From positions 1,144,001 to 1,208,000 of the forward strand of contig JAKOON010000006.1 in assembly GCA_022577435.1 (NCBI GenBank): a stretch of 64,000 bases of DNA, in the 5' to 3' direction. Shown here in pieces: positions 43,100 through 55,699 of the stretch. The stretch is from Embiotoca jacksoni. Its lineage: Eukaryota; Chordata; Actinopteri; Embiotocidae. The notes below the pieces were generated by a model. It searched no databases. It was given only the letters and a program-made list of their open reading frames with translations, and was not told the DNA's origin. Position numbers and translations under genes: made by a program. Numbering within the stretch: the stretch's first letter is position 1; each line of letters starts with the position of its first letter.

Positions 43100-46060
43100 A
43101 GAACGAAAGGATGCAAATGGCCGTCACAAGGACAGGTGTGAGAGACATTTTACAGAGCTATTTCCATGCTAGGTTTTTTTTTTAAAATAGATTTTTCCAA
43201 GTCAAAAGGATAAATCAGTTTTATTGTCAACAAATGCCATGAAGTGACGCTGATACTGCGTATTTCTTTGCGCCGTTGAGCTCTACTGTTGACAAAAAAA
43301 ACGATTAAAACTGCATCGATCTGTTGGCATTGGTACTAGTTTATATGTTGAGGCAATCCTACATATACTGTCCTGCTTCTCTGATGCACTAAATATATGC
43401 AATAACAGCCCAGTCTCACATCAAAATGTGGATTAGCCACATCGGTCCAAAATGCCAAACATATTGGGAGACTGCTGTTCAAGTCCAAGAAAATGAAAAA
43501 ACAAAAACAAAACATGGATCTATTTAACAATAATGTAAGAAAGTTAAATTATAACTCCAGGAAATCGCAATAATTAAAGGAACTTGAAACGATCTCCACA
43601 ATATTTGTGAGCGCTTGAAATTTTGCACAATTCTTGTGCTTTTTCAGCAAAAAATATCGTCAACAGGAGCTTTGCTGAAAGTATTACAGCTTAAAGTCGC
43701 CTTTGAAAATAAAACTGACTTCATTACCAAAACTAAGTGCTCATTTCCAACCAGCGAGGCTCCGCCCCCTCTCCTCTCACCATCAAAACAAACTGCTGCT
43801 AGCTGAACCGCAACAACAGGAAGTGACGGGGTTTGTGGGAAATGTGTTCTTATGATGGGAATGAGGAATATGTTGAATGTGTTTTCTCCACACTTCCAGC
43901 TGGAAGAGACTGAACTTTGTTTTAGTGTTGAATGAATGTGATTTAAAAAGCATTTAAATCTCTTATTGTGACAGCAGATGTAGCCTTTGTTTTCTATATT
44001 AGTCACAGACTGTCTGTTCTGAAAAGCTATGTCACTTTTAGACACTTTTTTTTTATCACTTTGAGCCTCGTGATGGTTCTCTAAATTCAACACAGAAAGA
44101 AAAACAGATTATAAATCAATTATTTCTGGGATGTGCAGCAGGATTATTATCACAGAAAGTCAGCACAAAAAAAAATAAATCGATTATTTTTCCTTGCCTT
44201 ACAATTTTTCCAAATTTACAGCCAAAAAAAACACTCACTTAAAACTTTGCAGATTTATGTAATAGTTTTTTAGATAATCCAGTGCAAAATCTAAAATTTT
44301 GTAATCACAACAATCACAAAAAAAGTATGTAACTTACATGTTAATTATGCAAGTAATTATGTAATTATCATAGTTATTTTAAACCAAACTATGATCTTTC
44401 CCTCAACCTAAGCTCATGGTTTTTGTGCGAGACATTGTGCGAAAGTCTGGAACATCACCGGGGTCTCAGTCACGTGACGTGAACGTTGTCGTATAGAAAA
44501 GAATACTCAGAGAAAGAAAATCTCAACTCAACAGGCGTTATTGTAAAACGAATATGTTTCTGCACTTTGGACCAACGTAGCTATAAACACATATGGATGT
44601 TAATTCACTAATTCACAAATGCACCATTCCCTTTTGTTACAATAATGGTTGTTATAAACTTCAGTGGCCAGCTGTTTTAGGAATTTTGAAACTATGAATC
44701 TACATAACTTATTTGTGAACCGCTTTTGAAGATTTACAAGAACGAACCGGGTCGAAAAATTCAAATAAGATGGTTGGTTTTGGTCTTTTCCAAGGATTGT
44801 CAAATAATACAGCAATATAGATAGAGTTATATCTCTTAATAATAAGCTGTTTATTTATGCTAATCAATAAACAAAATCTTATGTGTTTTAATAGCATTAA
44901 AAAACAAAACAAAACTGAAAGCATTGATGAAGATTCAGTGAGTGTTTTCAGGCCTAAAAGTGTTCAAACCACAGATCTAAAAATGGGACGCTGATGCTGA
45001 AGCGTTGATATAAAATAGAAAAGCGCGCAGCTCGGGTATTTCAAAGAGGAAATAAAGGACAAAGCAGTTCAGTATTAGTTCCTGCTCTGAGGGCTCTTTC
45101 AGCGGCGCCGCCGCCGCTGCTGCTGGTATTAATCACCGTTCTTCACAGCTCTGCCCTCGTCCCTTCTCTCCTCACCCACTGTATTCAACTTGACCTTTTC
45201 CTTCTCTCGCTCGCCTCCACTCAGAAACCAGGAGCCTTTCTCATATGTGGGAACATTTTCTGTGACCAGACATCTCACACCCCTGGTTACACACTGGAGG
45301 AGAGACGGGGGGGAGGGAGGAGGGGGGAGGGTGAAGGGAGATAAAGTGTGAGGGAGACAAAAAAAAAGAGAGAGCGTGAGACGGGAAACGAGGGAGAACG
45401 AAGACGAAGTGTAGACGAATACAATCTGTTTCTGTGTCGACAGATTTTAGTCCCAAATCCAAAAAAAAAAGTATTTTATTCTTTGGCGTTTTTGGTCTCA
45501 AACATGCTGAAGTCAAACTTCCATTTCTAAAAGATTAAACGCTACAGGAAACTCCTCTTGTCGGAGAGGATTTGTCGATGAGAGACAGAGAGCGGTATCA
45601 CCAGAGAGGGAAAATAGAACATTAGATCTTTTTAAACACACATTAGAGTGAGCGATGGGGAGAGAAATTAGATTTGATTCAGTGGGAGATTTTAAAATTA
45701 CACTTGAATTTCATTCTGGCTAAAAGAGCTGCAGAGAGATAAGAGATGAGGAGGACGAGGAGGAGATGGGAACGTTAACGGTAAATTAGCAGGAGTGGAC
45801 CTGAGAGAAATTAGATTTGATTCGGAGGCTGCAGGGAGGAAAAACTGGAATTATCCTTTAGATCTGTAGAAAGTATTGAGTATGGAAGAGGGGAGAGAAA
45901 AGAGGAGGAGGAGGAGGAGGGGGAAGAGGAGGAGGAATTTTTTATTTTTTTTGTAAAGAGAGACGAAGAAAAGCCGTCCTCTCCATCCGACACTCTGCTC
46001 ACCTCTCCGGTCCTCCTCCCAGACCCCTCAGTGTGTTAAAGACCCCATAAATAACTCACA
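43100..46060. other. Gene-free AT-rich stretch
   Basis: No coding, RNA or mobile-element call can be supported. Contains a GA-rich and (GAG)n tract at about 45300-45960 and short A/T homopolymers. Confidence 0.5.
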
Positions 46061-46062
46061 GT

Positions 46063-46064
<2 letters not shown>

Positions 46065-46105
<41 letters not shown>
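46065..46105 (+). repeat. (CA)n microsatellite
   Basis: About 20 CA units. Confidence 0.95.
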
Positions 46106-46107
<2 letters not shown>

Positions 46108-46429
46108 CACAAAGGGTCGACAGAACGCTCTCCTGCTGCCGTTTCATTTCATCCTCCTCTCCTCCAGAGTCAGTTAGAGCTCCACAAACATCATTAAAAA
46201 CCAATAGCTTCCTTTTGACGTGCTCTCCTGTCCCCCCCCCCTCTCTTCCCCCTCTCCCTCCCCCACATTGTTGTGTGTAAATCATGTTAAACAACACAGT
46301 GTTTGCCCACAGCACATTCCCCCACAGGCCCAGAGCAGGTGGCCATTAAACGGGGAGGGGGACAGGCGGGGTTAAGGCTCATTTAGGGGATCAAAAGCTT
46401 GTTAAGTGCGAGTTTAGTGCGTGACGCTG

Positions 46430-47331
46430 TGGAGCATAAAAACGGCCCGAGCGTGGAGAAAACAACAGAAATTAAGAGTGCGAGTGGCCACAACTTCCTG
46501 TGTCATGACGAAACGTCACATTTTGCCGCAATGCCATGGCGACACGCTTTGACAAAAACACACAGGCTGCTCAACATATCACCAGCAATGTCTGAAGGCT
46601 TTTCTGACCCGATTTGATACTGATGTGATCAACTAGTTCGAAGAGAGCGTTTGAAACATTTCATTTCCTGTTGCCAGCGGGTGGCGCTATGACTGAATAT
46701 TACCATGCAGAGGTCTTCAGGGCGGGCCTTTTATCAAACAGTTTGAGGAAGATCGGACAACGTACATCAAAATCACAGCAACTTTCATGTAATGGCGAAA
46801 CGTTCAAAATGGCCGCCACGGCACGGACAAACAGTCCAACGAAAACAAATTCTTTTAATAAATTTTTATCCAAAAGGTCTTGAGACTGCTCAAACCAAAT
46901 TTCAAGCCGGTGCGATAAAATCTGTAGGAGGAGTTCGTTATAGAGTACAACACGTGCAGATCGCCAAAATGGCCACTAAATTCCAAATGGCGGACTTCCT
47001 GTTGTGTTGGAGGTCATGGTGCCAAAAGACTTTTTATTTAGACCTAAGTGTGATACACATGTCCACCAAATTTAATTAATGTAGGTGAAAGCAGCCTTGA
47101 GATCTCATTTTAGGGGGCACTAGCGAGCCACTTTTGCGACGCCCGCAGCCAAAACCTATAAAACACTTAAATTTCCACTGGGGCTGAATTTTGTGCAAAG
47201 TTTCACAAGTGTTTGAGCATTTTAAAGCTGCCAAAAAAAAAAGAAAAAAAGGCATTTTATTTCCCAGAACTATCATAATAATTCCTCCCGTTGCGATCGG
47301 GCCTTCGCACCACTCGGCGCTCGGGCCCTGA
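46430..47331 (+). repeat. Teleost interspersed repeat ending in GGGCC...GGGCCC hairpin
   Basis: Contains phrases I recognise from an abundant teleost repeat: GGTGGCGCTATGACTGA, several CAAAATGGCCGCC-type stretches, and the terminal GGGCCTTCGCACCACTCGG followed by CGCTCGGGCCC, an imperfect palindrome (about 47299-47329). About 900 bp, no open frame. The family name and mechanism are not stated because I cannot search a library. Confidence 0.7.
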
Positions 47332-47949
47332 CAAACATCCCTATAAAAGAAATAAAAAGATGGACGTGCGGGAAATAAATGAATACCGCTACCCGTACAA
47401 AAGCCAAGCGGCGAGAGGGAGAAATTGTCGAAGGGGCGAGAGAGGGAGCGCCGTCCGCAGACTCATAACCGAGAGGCCGTGTGCGAGTCAGCGGAGCCCA
47501 GAAACAGACGAGACGAGAGGCCGACCTGGCAGCAGCTCACACAAACGGGAATGGGAATTCGGAGGCAAGCCATAAATATGGACGGACGGACGGACGGACA
47601 CACACACACACACACACGGACACACACACACACACACACGGGAGTGGGGGTGGGGAGGGGGGGGAACGAGAGAGAGAGAGAGAGAGAGAGAGAGGGTGGC
47701 CGGGGACCAGGAGGTCTTGGCTGTCTCCGCTCCACGTGTCTCAGCTGTCCTTGGATTTCCGGCCTTCACAGAGAGCCTGCTGATTTATGAGACGCATCGC
47801 GGTGCGCAAGTGTGCGTTTGTGTGTATTTGTGTGCGTGTGTGTGGTTCACATTGTTTAAAGGGAAAGAATGTACGTTACAAATATGTGTGAATATGCAGC
47901 GTATTATAAACGGGCATTTTTTTTTTTTTTTTTTTATACAACCGTTTTC

Positions 47950-49040
47950 CCCCCAAAAAGTTGGGACGCTGTGTAAAATGTAAATGAAAACAGAATGCGA
48001 TGATTTGCAAATCACCCCCAAAAAAATGTATAGCCTACTAAATTGATAAAAAGACCAAACACATGTAGGAACTTAAGAATTCTTTTGTTTTATGAAAAAT
48101 ATGCGCTTCTTTTAAAGTTGACGCCAGCAACTCGTTTTTCGATGTTTACCACTGTATTACAAATGCTCTTCTTTAAACAACACTCTGTAAAGATTTGGGA
48201 ACTGAGGAGACCAGTTGCTGGAGTTTTGAAAGGAAAATGTGGTCCCATTCTTGCCCGGTGCAGGATTTCATTAGGCCAGTGGAAGAGGCATCCATGATTT
48301 CCAAAAAAGAATCTCACATTTTGGATTTGTCAGACCACAGGACAGTTTTCTGCTTTGCTTGAGTCCATCATTCAAGATCCAGAAACGCTGCAGCTGGTTC
48401 TGGAATATCATGGTGGCGTTTTAACCCGCATTTGTCGAATCAGCCACGAACGGTCTACACAGACGATGCTTTTTTGGAAGCGTTTCTGAGCCCATGCGGT
48501 GATTTCCACTACAGAATCATGTCTGCTTTTAATGCAGTGCTGCCTGAGGACCCCTCGTGTACAGAGATTTCTCTATACTCTCTGAATCTCTTGATGATAT
48601 TATGAACCATAGATGATGAAATCCATAAGTTCTTTGTAGTTTTACGTTGCGGAAAATTATTCACAGAATGGTGAACCTCTCACCATCTTCTCTGCTGAGA
48701 GACTCTACCTCTCTGAAATGCTCTTTTTGGACCCAGTCATGTTACTGATCTGTTGCCGGGTAACCCAATCAGTTGTGAGATGTTTCAACAGGGGTTTCCT
48801 TTTTAACGTTACACAACTTTCTCAGTCTTTTGTTGACACTGTCTCAACAGTTTTGAAACATGTTGCTGCCATCAAATTCAGAATGATAATATATTTTCAT
48901 AAAATAAAAAAAACAAAAATTCTCCGTTTCAACTTTGAGATGTTGTTTTTGGTCTGTTTTCAATTAAATATTGGCATATGTGATCTGTAAATAAAAAAAA
49001 AAAAATGTTTTACATTTTACACAGCGTCCTGACTTTTTAG
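47950..49040 (-). mobile_element. Inactivated Tc1/mariner-superfamily transposon
   Basis: Imperfect terminal inverted repeats of about 25 bp: left AAAAAGTTGGGACGCTGTGT (47955-47974), right the complement of AAAAAGTCAGGACGCTGTGT (49037-49018). In between, the minus strand carries decayed Tc1-type transposase codons: an HTH-like segment at about 48590-48640, an ITAWAQ-like stretch near 48475-48510 and a WSD-type segment near 48330-48350. All frames are broken, so it is dead. Same family as 6723-7115, in the opposite orientation. Confidence 0.8.
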
Positions 49041-50505
49041 CTGTCAGCTTTTTAAATCATGGCATTCGCGTGGTGAGAAAATGCAGACATTTACCTGCTG
49101 GGCAGAAAGGATAATAAAATTAATTTAGCTGATTCATGTCATGTCATGGGACACTTGAATAAAACACAGCCATCATTAATGTAGTTAGTCACACCTATGA
49201 TTCCTCTGCTGTAACAGGTCAGAACGTGTGCAGTGAAAAAAACCCCACCAGAGCTAAAATGTGTCATAAAGGACAGAGTTTAGAGCAGCTTGTAACCTAA
49301 ATCCAACAGTTTATTTATATTTACTTATTATCATATAACAGCATTATTCAGTCAAGGTCCCACTTCGAATTAAAATGCATGTTTTTCTATTATCAGCAGG
49401 GATTTAATTTTTCACTCATGCAATAAAAAAAGAATTTAAAACAGCAAATTAGCCTCCATCCAACATGATGGAAAAACCTTCTGGTAAATCTGCGACTTTG
49501 AAGCAGCTTTTTCAGCCCGAGCGTCCCAGATGACCTGCGAGCCTCGCGGGTCTCCCCACACACCCACACCCACACACACGGCTCGTACTTTACACACATT
49601 TTAATTTGTGTGCCGTGGATTTCTCTTTGATTCGTACTGCTATTCCTCATGTGCAGCATGTGTTAGTGTGGAAACCCTGCTTTTAATTTGCATACAGAGT
49701 CAATGGAATATATATATATATAAATTTTTCTTCTTCTTTGCATACAGAATCATTAAAATGCGCAACCATTTGCATGAGAGTGTAATGTGCGGCCTACACA
49801 TGTAAATAAGACAAACACGCGTTTGTTTGGGAATGTTTTTCGGAGAGGATGTGAGCGCTTGTGAAGGCAACGCCACATGTTTGTTAGTGTTTTTCCACGA
49901 GGGGGTTTGCATCTGTATTCAGGTCTCTCTCTCTTTCTCTGTCTCGCTTGTACACGCGCACACACACACACACACACACAGAGGCCTGCAGAGGGGAGAA
50001 AGTGGGAGACGGCAGAGGAGCAGAGAAGCGTGAATTATGGATTTTGAAGGATTTCCCATTGCTGCAGGAGTGTGGAAGAGCCTGAGAATTAGTGGGGGGG
50101 GGGGGGGAACAAAAAAAACAACAACAACAACAAAAAAAAAGAGGACAGGAAAGTGGAAAGAAAGCAAATATCTGCACAGGTTGGAGCAAAAAAAAAAAAG
50201 AAAAAGAACATAAAACCGATCCAGTATATGAGCTGTAGGGATTTCTGAGGCCTGGTAGGAGTGGGAGGGGACGGGAGGAGAAGGGAGAGGAGAAGGGAGA
50301 GGAGGGGAAGACTTTCTCCTTTGTTTGTACCTCAGGCCACCGCGTGAAACGCAGCACGGTCAGGTGGTGAATGCTTAACCATGTGTGGCAGCGGATCAAA
50401 ACATTTTTCTGGTGGAAACGCTTCAGCAGCGGCAGCAAAACTGCTGCATGGGAGATAACATAACCTCCGTGCACGTCTGCACGCACACGCGCGCGCACAC
50501 ACACA

Positions 50506-50537
<32 letters not shown>

Positions 50538-50729
50538 GGGCGTGTTATCGGCTGCAGATAGAGATTTAGCGCCAGATGTTAACTGCCAATCTAAACACAT
50601 TCCTCTCTCCTCTTTGTTCTTGTCATCCTCCTCACTTTTTCTTTATTATTTTCTGGAACAGCACCTCCCAAAACCTCCGACACACGTCTCTCCTTACGGT
50701 CGCACTCAAGGCCTGGCAATACATCAGTG

Positions 50730-50746
50730 TTTCTCTCACACACACA

Positions 50747-50802
<56 letters not shown>
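50730..50802 (+). repeat. (CA)n microsatellite
   Basis: CA run with one CAAACA interruption near its left end; a further CA/CG array lies at 50479-50536. Confidence 0.95.
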
Positions 50803-50810
<8 letters not shown>

Positions 50811-51546
50811 GCCCTGGAGGATCCTTTATGTCGTTAGCAGCTGTCTGCTGAGTCGCTGCATATTTTACCAGCAGCGACTGCTAAAGGCTCGTGTCTGATA
50901 CCCGACGATAAAATATTTAGGTTTAATATGCAGGTGTGTTTCCAGCTAAGTTTTATGTAAAAAGAGCAGTTGGGACAAAAGGAAGGAGGACCGCAGTGAA
51001 CTCACGGAGGAGGAGTTAAAAAAATAAATAATAAATAAATAAATAAAAACTCGTCGAGTTCAACGTCAATGCAACGTCTGCCAAGTGTCGAATCTACAGT
51101 AACAAAACCCCGTCGGGGGGGACAAACCTTCGCCAGGCGACAAAAGCATTTCTCATAAAACATCCCAAACAGGAAACAGAACGCAGATGTAAAGATCAAA
51201 GAGGCAGAGAAGTGGAGGTTTTCTTGCAAACAAACAAGAGTCATGTTCAGCAAAATGCTTGCAGACATTTGCAAGGTCTATTAAAAAAAAAAACAAACAA
51301 ACAAAAAAAAAACTTTCACTCCTCGATTGTTCGCATCCACGTTGGACTCGCTGGTTGTCTCCTTACGTGCCTTTGTTGGTGCATTAGCGCCACCTGTTGA
51401 CCCCACTGGCAGCACTGTGAACTGCAACACCGGCACGAATGGGCATCTACGTGCGAGTGCACGAGACAAAACTAACACGTAAAAAAAAACAAAAAAACCC
51501 TGCTGCATTGAGCTGCAATTATACATATTATATAAAAGTGTTCGTA

Positions 51547-51847
51547 GCTTCCAGGTCTGAAAGATGAGGCCGATGCTGAAAGCGCCTCGAGCTGCAATTC
51601 CACCGAGTGCCACTAGAGGCTGGATCCAAAACGTCTCCATAGACTCCCATTCAACTTCTCTCATGAAATTCTCAGTCAATAACATGTCACCAGTTATCTC
51701 GGTGTTGTTAGCTAAAGTCGCTCCTTCTTATTAGAGTCTGGAGGTCCATATGAAAATAATCCCGTCATTAATTAGAAAGTAAGCTTCAAAATGCTGCGTA
51801 TTTTGAGGGGCGTGTCTGTTTGATTGACAGGCCCGTGGTGCAGTCAG
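51547..51847 (+). repeat. Dispersed repeat family A, copy 2
   Basis: Same orientation as copy 1 (39998-40305) and similar across the full length with scattered substitutions and small indels. The two copies fix the family length at about 300 bp. Confidence 0.85.
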
Positions 51848-51899
51848 GTTACGGCTATCGGAGCGTTGGTTCAGGTGGAGCACCGAGACTCTGGAGTTC

Positions 51900-53314
51900 A
51901 ACTCTCCTGCTCTTTATAGCTTTTCGGATTCATTTAGTCCAGAACCTTTTCTGCCAAACACAACTGTAAAACCATTTGCTTTTAAACGCTCAATTCCTTA
52001 ACAGCAGCACGTCTGACAGAACTTTAGGTTCAGGACTTTTGGACAAAAACCCGCTCTTTCCTGGTTCATAATCTAGTTTTGTTACGCAAATACGGTTTCA
52101 CTGTGTAGATTTGCCTGTTCGACAGGAAACTGTAACGGAGAGCTTGTAAAAAAAATAATTAATTCCTATATCCTCCGGTGAGACACCCAGCATGCATGTC
52201 ACCATCAGCAGGTGTTGGGTAATATTTGACAATGGCACATTAGCAATGACAGCACACATCTTAAAAACGCACACGCACACACACAGTTTGTTTTGTTCAC
52301 AAAACTGAACGGGCAAAGTGTGTCACCGTTTCCCCAACACTGATCCGATATCACTAAATGCACACACACACACACTGTTTAAAGACCACTTCAGGGGAAA
52401 TGTGACTAAACTGTCCCTGATTGTGGGACATTTTGTCCCGAGAACACTTCCATTCGTTCCTGTCACTCTTTCACCTCCACTTCTCTGTGGACCAATAACT
52501 CTTTCGCAATTTTCTGTTGTTGTAATAAAAAAATGGACAAAACACGGAGATACATAAACAACTCCCACACAGCTGAACTTTCACACGTTCAGCTGCTTCC
52601 TGTTATGAAACCGATGCTTCGCACTCTTCATTAATTCTCACTTCTGCTTCAGGCAGAAGACGAATATTCAGTCAATCATTTATTGAACATATGAAATATG
52701 AACTCAAACATCCACCTACTGTTGTTTTTACAACAAAAACAAAACAAAAACCGGAAAATGTTTACGCTAAATAGTATGAATAAACGTAAACATACTTCTC
52801 GAGCAGTTTGCTCGAATTTTAAACAACTTCTTTTGTGGAAACTTTTTTTTTTTTTTAAATGTGGGAGTTGTGTTGTGTTCTTGTTGAACGGAGCGAGAAG
52901 CAGCTCCAGACATAGAGAGTGAATTTCATACATCAACAGAATTGACGTAAACGCAACTGAAAAAAATACCATCAAACTTCCAAAACCTGCATGTCAAGAT
53001 GAAACTGCAGGCTGGATTACCAGCACCACCAACAACAACAACAACAAAACCCTTCTGAAAAAATACAAGACAACAGTATTGGAGATGCATACAGACTGTG
53101 TACAGTACAGTCAAAGACGGTTCTTTTTCTCTGTGTGTGTGTGTGTGTGCGCGTCATGTAGAACGATCACTACAGCAGAGCAGAGTAAGAACAGGTCTGC
53201 ATCAAACTGACCCGAGGCGATGTCAAACCTCGCCGAGCGGAGTCATCGACCGCCGCCTTCAACCTGGATGAGTCCCCATGCAGCTCGACTGAGGCTCTGC
53301 AGAGGAGAGTGTGT

Positions 53315-53354
<40 letters not shown>

Positions 53355-53950
53355 GAAGAATAATAATCATAGCCCCTTAGATACACTTCAAACTCAGCCA
53401 GACGTGACATCTCTAAACCACAGTGGAAAGTGTGTGTGTGTGTGTGTGTGTGTCTCTGGGAGAAACAGACTGTACTCACAGCTGTGGGAAAACGTGGGAC
53501 AGGTAGGTAGGTGTGTGTGTGTATGTGTGTGTGTGTGTGTGTGTGTCCTCTGCTTTGTTTACTTCTCTCCCCAGACCGACACATCACGCCAGGAGCGACA
53601 TGACTCTGCTGGCAGGAGTCCAGTTTGACAGATACGGACCTCGTGTGCAGCGGTTCCTTATCTCAGTGGATTCGCTCAGATAAAAGTTTTATCACGAAGC
53701 CGCGCCGCGCCCTGATGGTGTCAACAGGTTTGCTGACAGCGCTCGGGCCGGGTGGAGGTGTAAAGGTGAACCGTACCGCCGGGAATCGGGAGACAAGAGG
53801 GAAAGGTCAGGGGTCGGGGCAACACGGCAGCAGTCAATTAATCCTAAACGTGATGTTCTTCTTTTTTATTGATCACGGCGGGGAAATTTGGTTATCACAC
53901 GGCCGGCTCCACGGGGAGGTCAAAGGTCACGGCATCAGTGGAGATCACAA
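51900..53950. other. Gene-free stretch with (GT)n cluster
   Basis: No gene seen. Three (GT)n arrays of 20-40 bp between 53311 and 53546, one at 53133-53151, and otherwise unique sequence. Confidence 0.5.
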
Positions 53951-53958
53951 GGCGGAGT

Positions 53959-54735
53959 AAATGTGCCAAAGTGTGTATTAATCACACGTTTAAAGGGGAA
54001 TGGTGATCATGTTTTAGATTTCCGCTCCAAAACTTGATGCATCAGAACTCTTGTCTCGATATCAACGTTCCTAGTTCACTCATTCGCTTCCTATGACAGA
54101 AGATTAAGATTTAAAACACGTGCGAATCCTCATCGTTTTGCATCACAAGCAGTCCCTCCAGGATTTCACAGGACTGCTTGATGTTGCAGCATCTTTTCAT
54201 ATCCCCTGCGCAGCTATTTAAAAAGTTTTATGTGAATCTTTTGCAGTAAAATTGCAGCAATTTGACAACATTTTTGCCGATATTTTTTGTAGAAAATTGC
54301 AAGTCAAGGAAAAAAGCTGCGATTTTTGGGTTAAATACGGACAAGAGACATAAGTAATAATTTCCTATGATAATAAGCAAACTGCATATCACAGAAATAA
54401 CTCATTCTAACTTAAAATGTGCCAAAGTGTGCATTAATCACTTAATTGTATTTTAGATTTGTCTCTTTCCCACAGATTAAACAGATTTAAAAAAAACCGT
54501 ACGAAATCCTCGTCATTTTGCACGATCAGCAGTCCCGCCTCGATTTCACAAGACTGCTGGATGTTGCATCTTTTTGTAAACTATGCCAAAGTAGTTACAA
54601 AGTTTTAAGTGATGTTTTTGCAGTAAAATTGCAGCAATTCGACAACATTTTATTTTATTACAAAAGTAATAATTTCCTGTGATAATAAGCAAACTAAATG
54701 TCACAGAAATAGCTGAATTTAATTCAAAATGTGCC
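53959..54735 (+). repeat. Diverged tandem duplication of a 0.3-0.45 kb unit
   Basis: The block beginning AATGTGCCAAAGTGTG-ATTAATCAC occurs at about 53959 and 54416. It is followed in both units by GCAGTCC...ATTTCACA, GACTGCT-GATGTTGCA, TTGCAGTAAAATTGCAGCAA and AATAATTTCCT-TGATAATAA in the same order. A third start is visible near 54724. No protein is encoded. Confidence 0.8.
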
Positions 54736-54915
54736 AAACACTGTAAATGTTTTACATAAGAACCCCAATAACTAATGATAAGATTCAAAATCTATTCACG
54801 CAGTCATTTAATATATATATTAAAAAAAAAGTCTACAATAGCACAGCTTTAACTTTAACAGCTTAACTATTTCACCATCTGTCTTCTTTTTCTTTTTCTT
54901 GTTTAATCTGCCATC

Positions 54916-54948
<33 letters not shown>

Positions 54949-55288
54949 CAGCTCATTTCTGGACTTTAAGTCGTCGTGACTCCGGGAGTGACGAGACATC
55001 TGGTCACTGTGCTCACGAACAAACACACCGAGCGCGCCCGGTGGGAAATCACACATTAACACACCTTCCACACTGCAGAGCAGATTGACACAAACACACA
55101 CACACACACACACACGTACACACACACCTGACTGTTTTCGGAAACAACACTGACGTGTGAAGGGAGTCTTTTTTTTTTTTTTTTTAACTCCCTCCTTCTC
55201 TGAGTCACACTTTTCTCCTCCCTGAACATCCCTCCATCGCTGTGTGGTGATGACGCAGAGGAGCGGTGAGTCTCTGCATCCTCCAGGT

Positions 55289-55348
<60 letters not shown>
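55289..55348 (+). repeat. (CA)n microsatellite
   Basis: About 29 CA units; a (GT)n partner lies at 55480-55514. Confidence 0.95.
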
Positions 55349-55349
<1 letters not shown>

Positions 55350-55475
55350 CCTTCAACACTTTTTCTTTCTCCTTTAGCTGGCAGGTTCCCCATTTCATTT
55401 AAAGAAATGAAACTTTGTTTTCCTTCCCTGTTTCCCTTGGCTCCTATGGGGTGCTGTGTGTGTCTGTAGCTGGAT

Positions 55476-55516
<41 letters not shown>

Positions 55517-55699
55517 TGTAGTTAATTAAAGTTGGGAGGAGAGCTCTGGAGGAGAGAGTGAGCTGCCAAACGCCGTTGCATAAAGTAAACAGGCTGACGC
55601 ACACATTCCCATGCAGGCAGTGCATGGACACACAAACCTCCTCCCTGCCGCAGCCTCATGTTTGTACTGCGAGAGTCGGATTTATGGCAGCGGGACAGT

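Noticed and set aside
49884..50600. 238-codon minus-strand frame
   Set aside because: Made of microsatellite and poly-T/C translation (Cys-Val and Phe runs); no splice context or recognisable domain.
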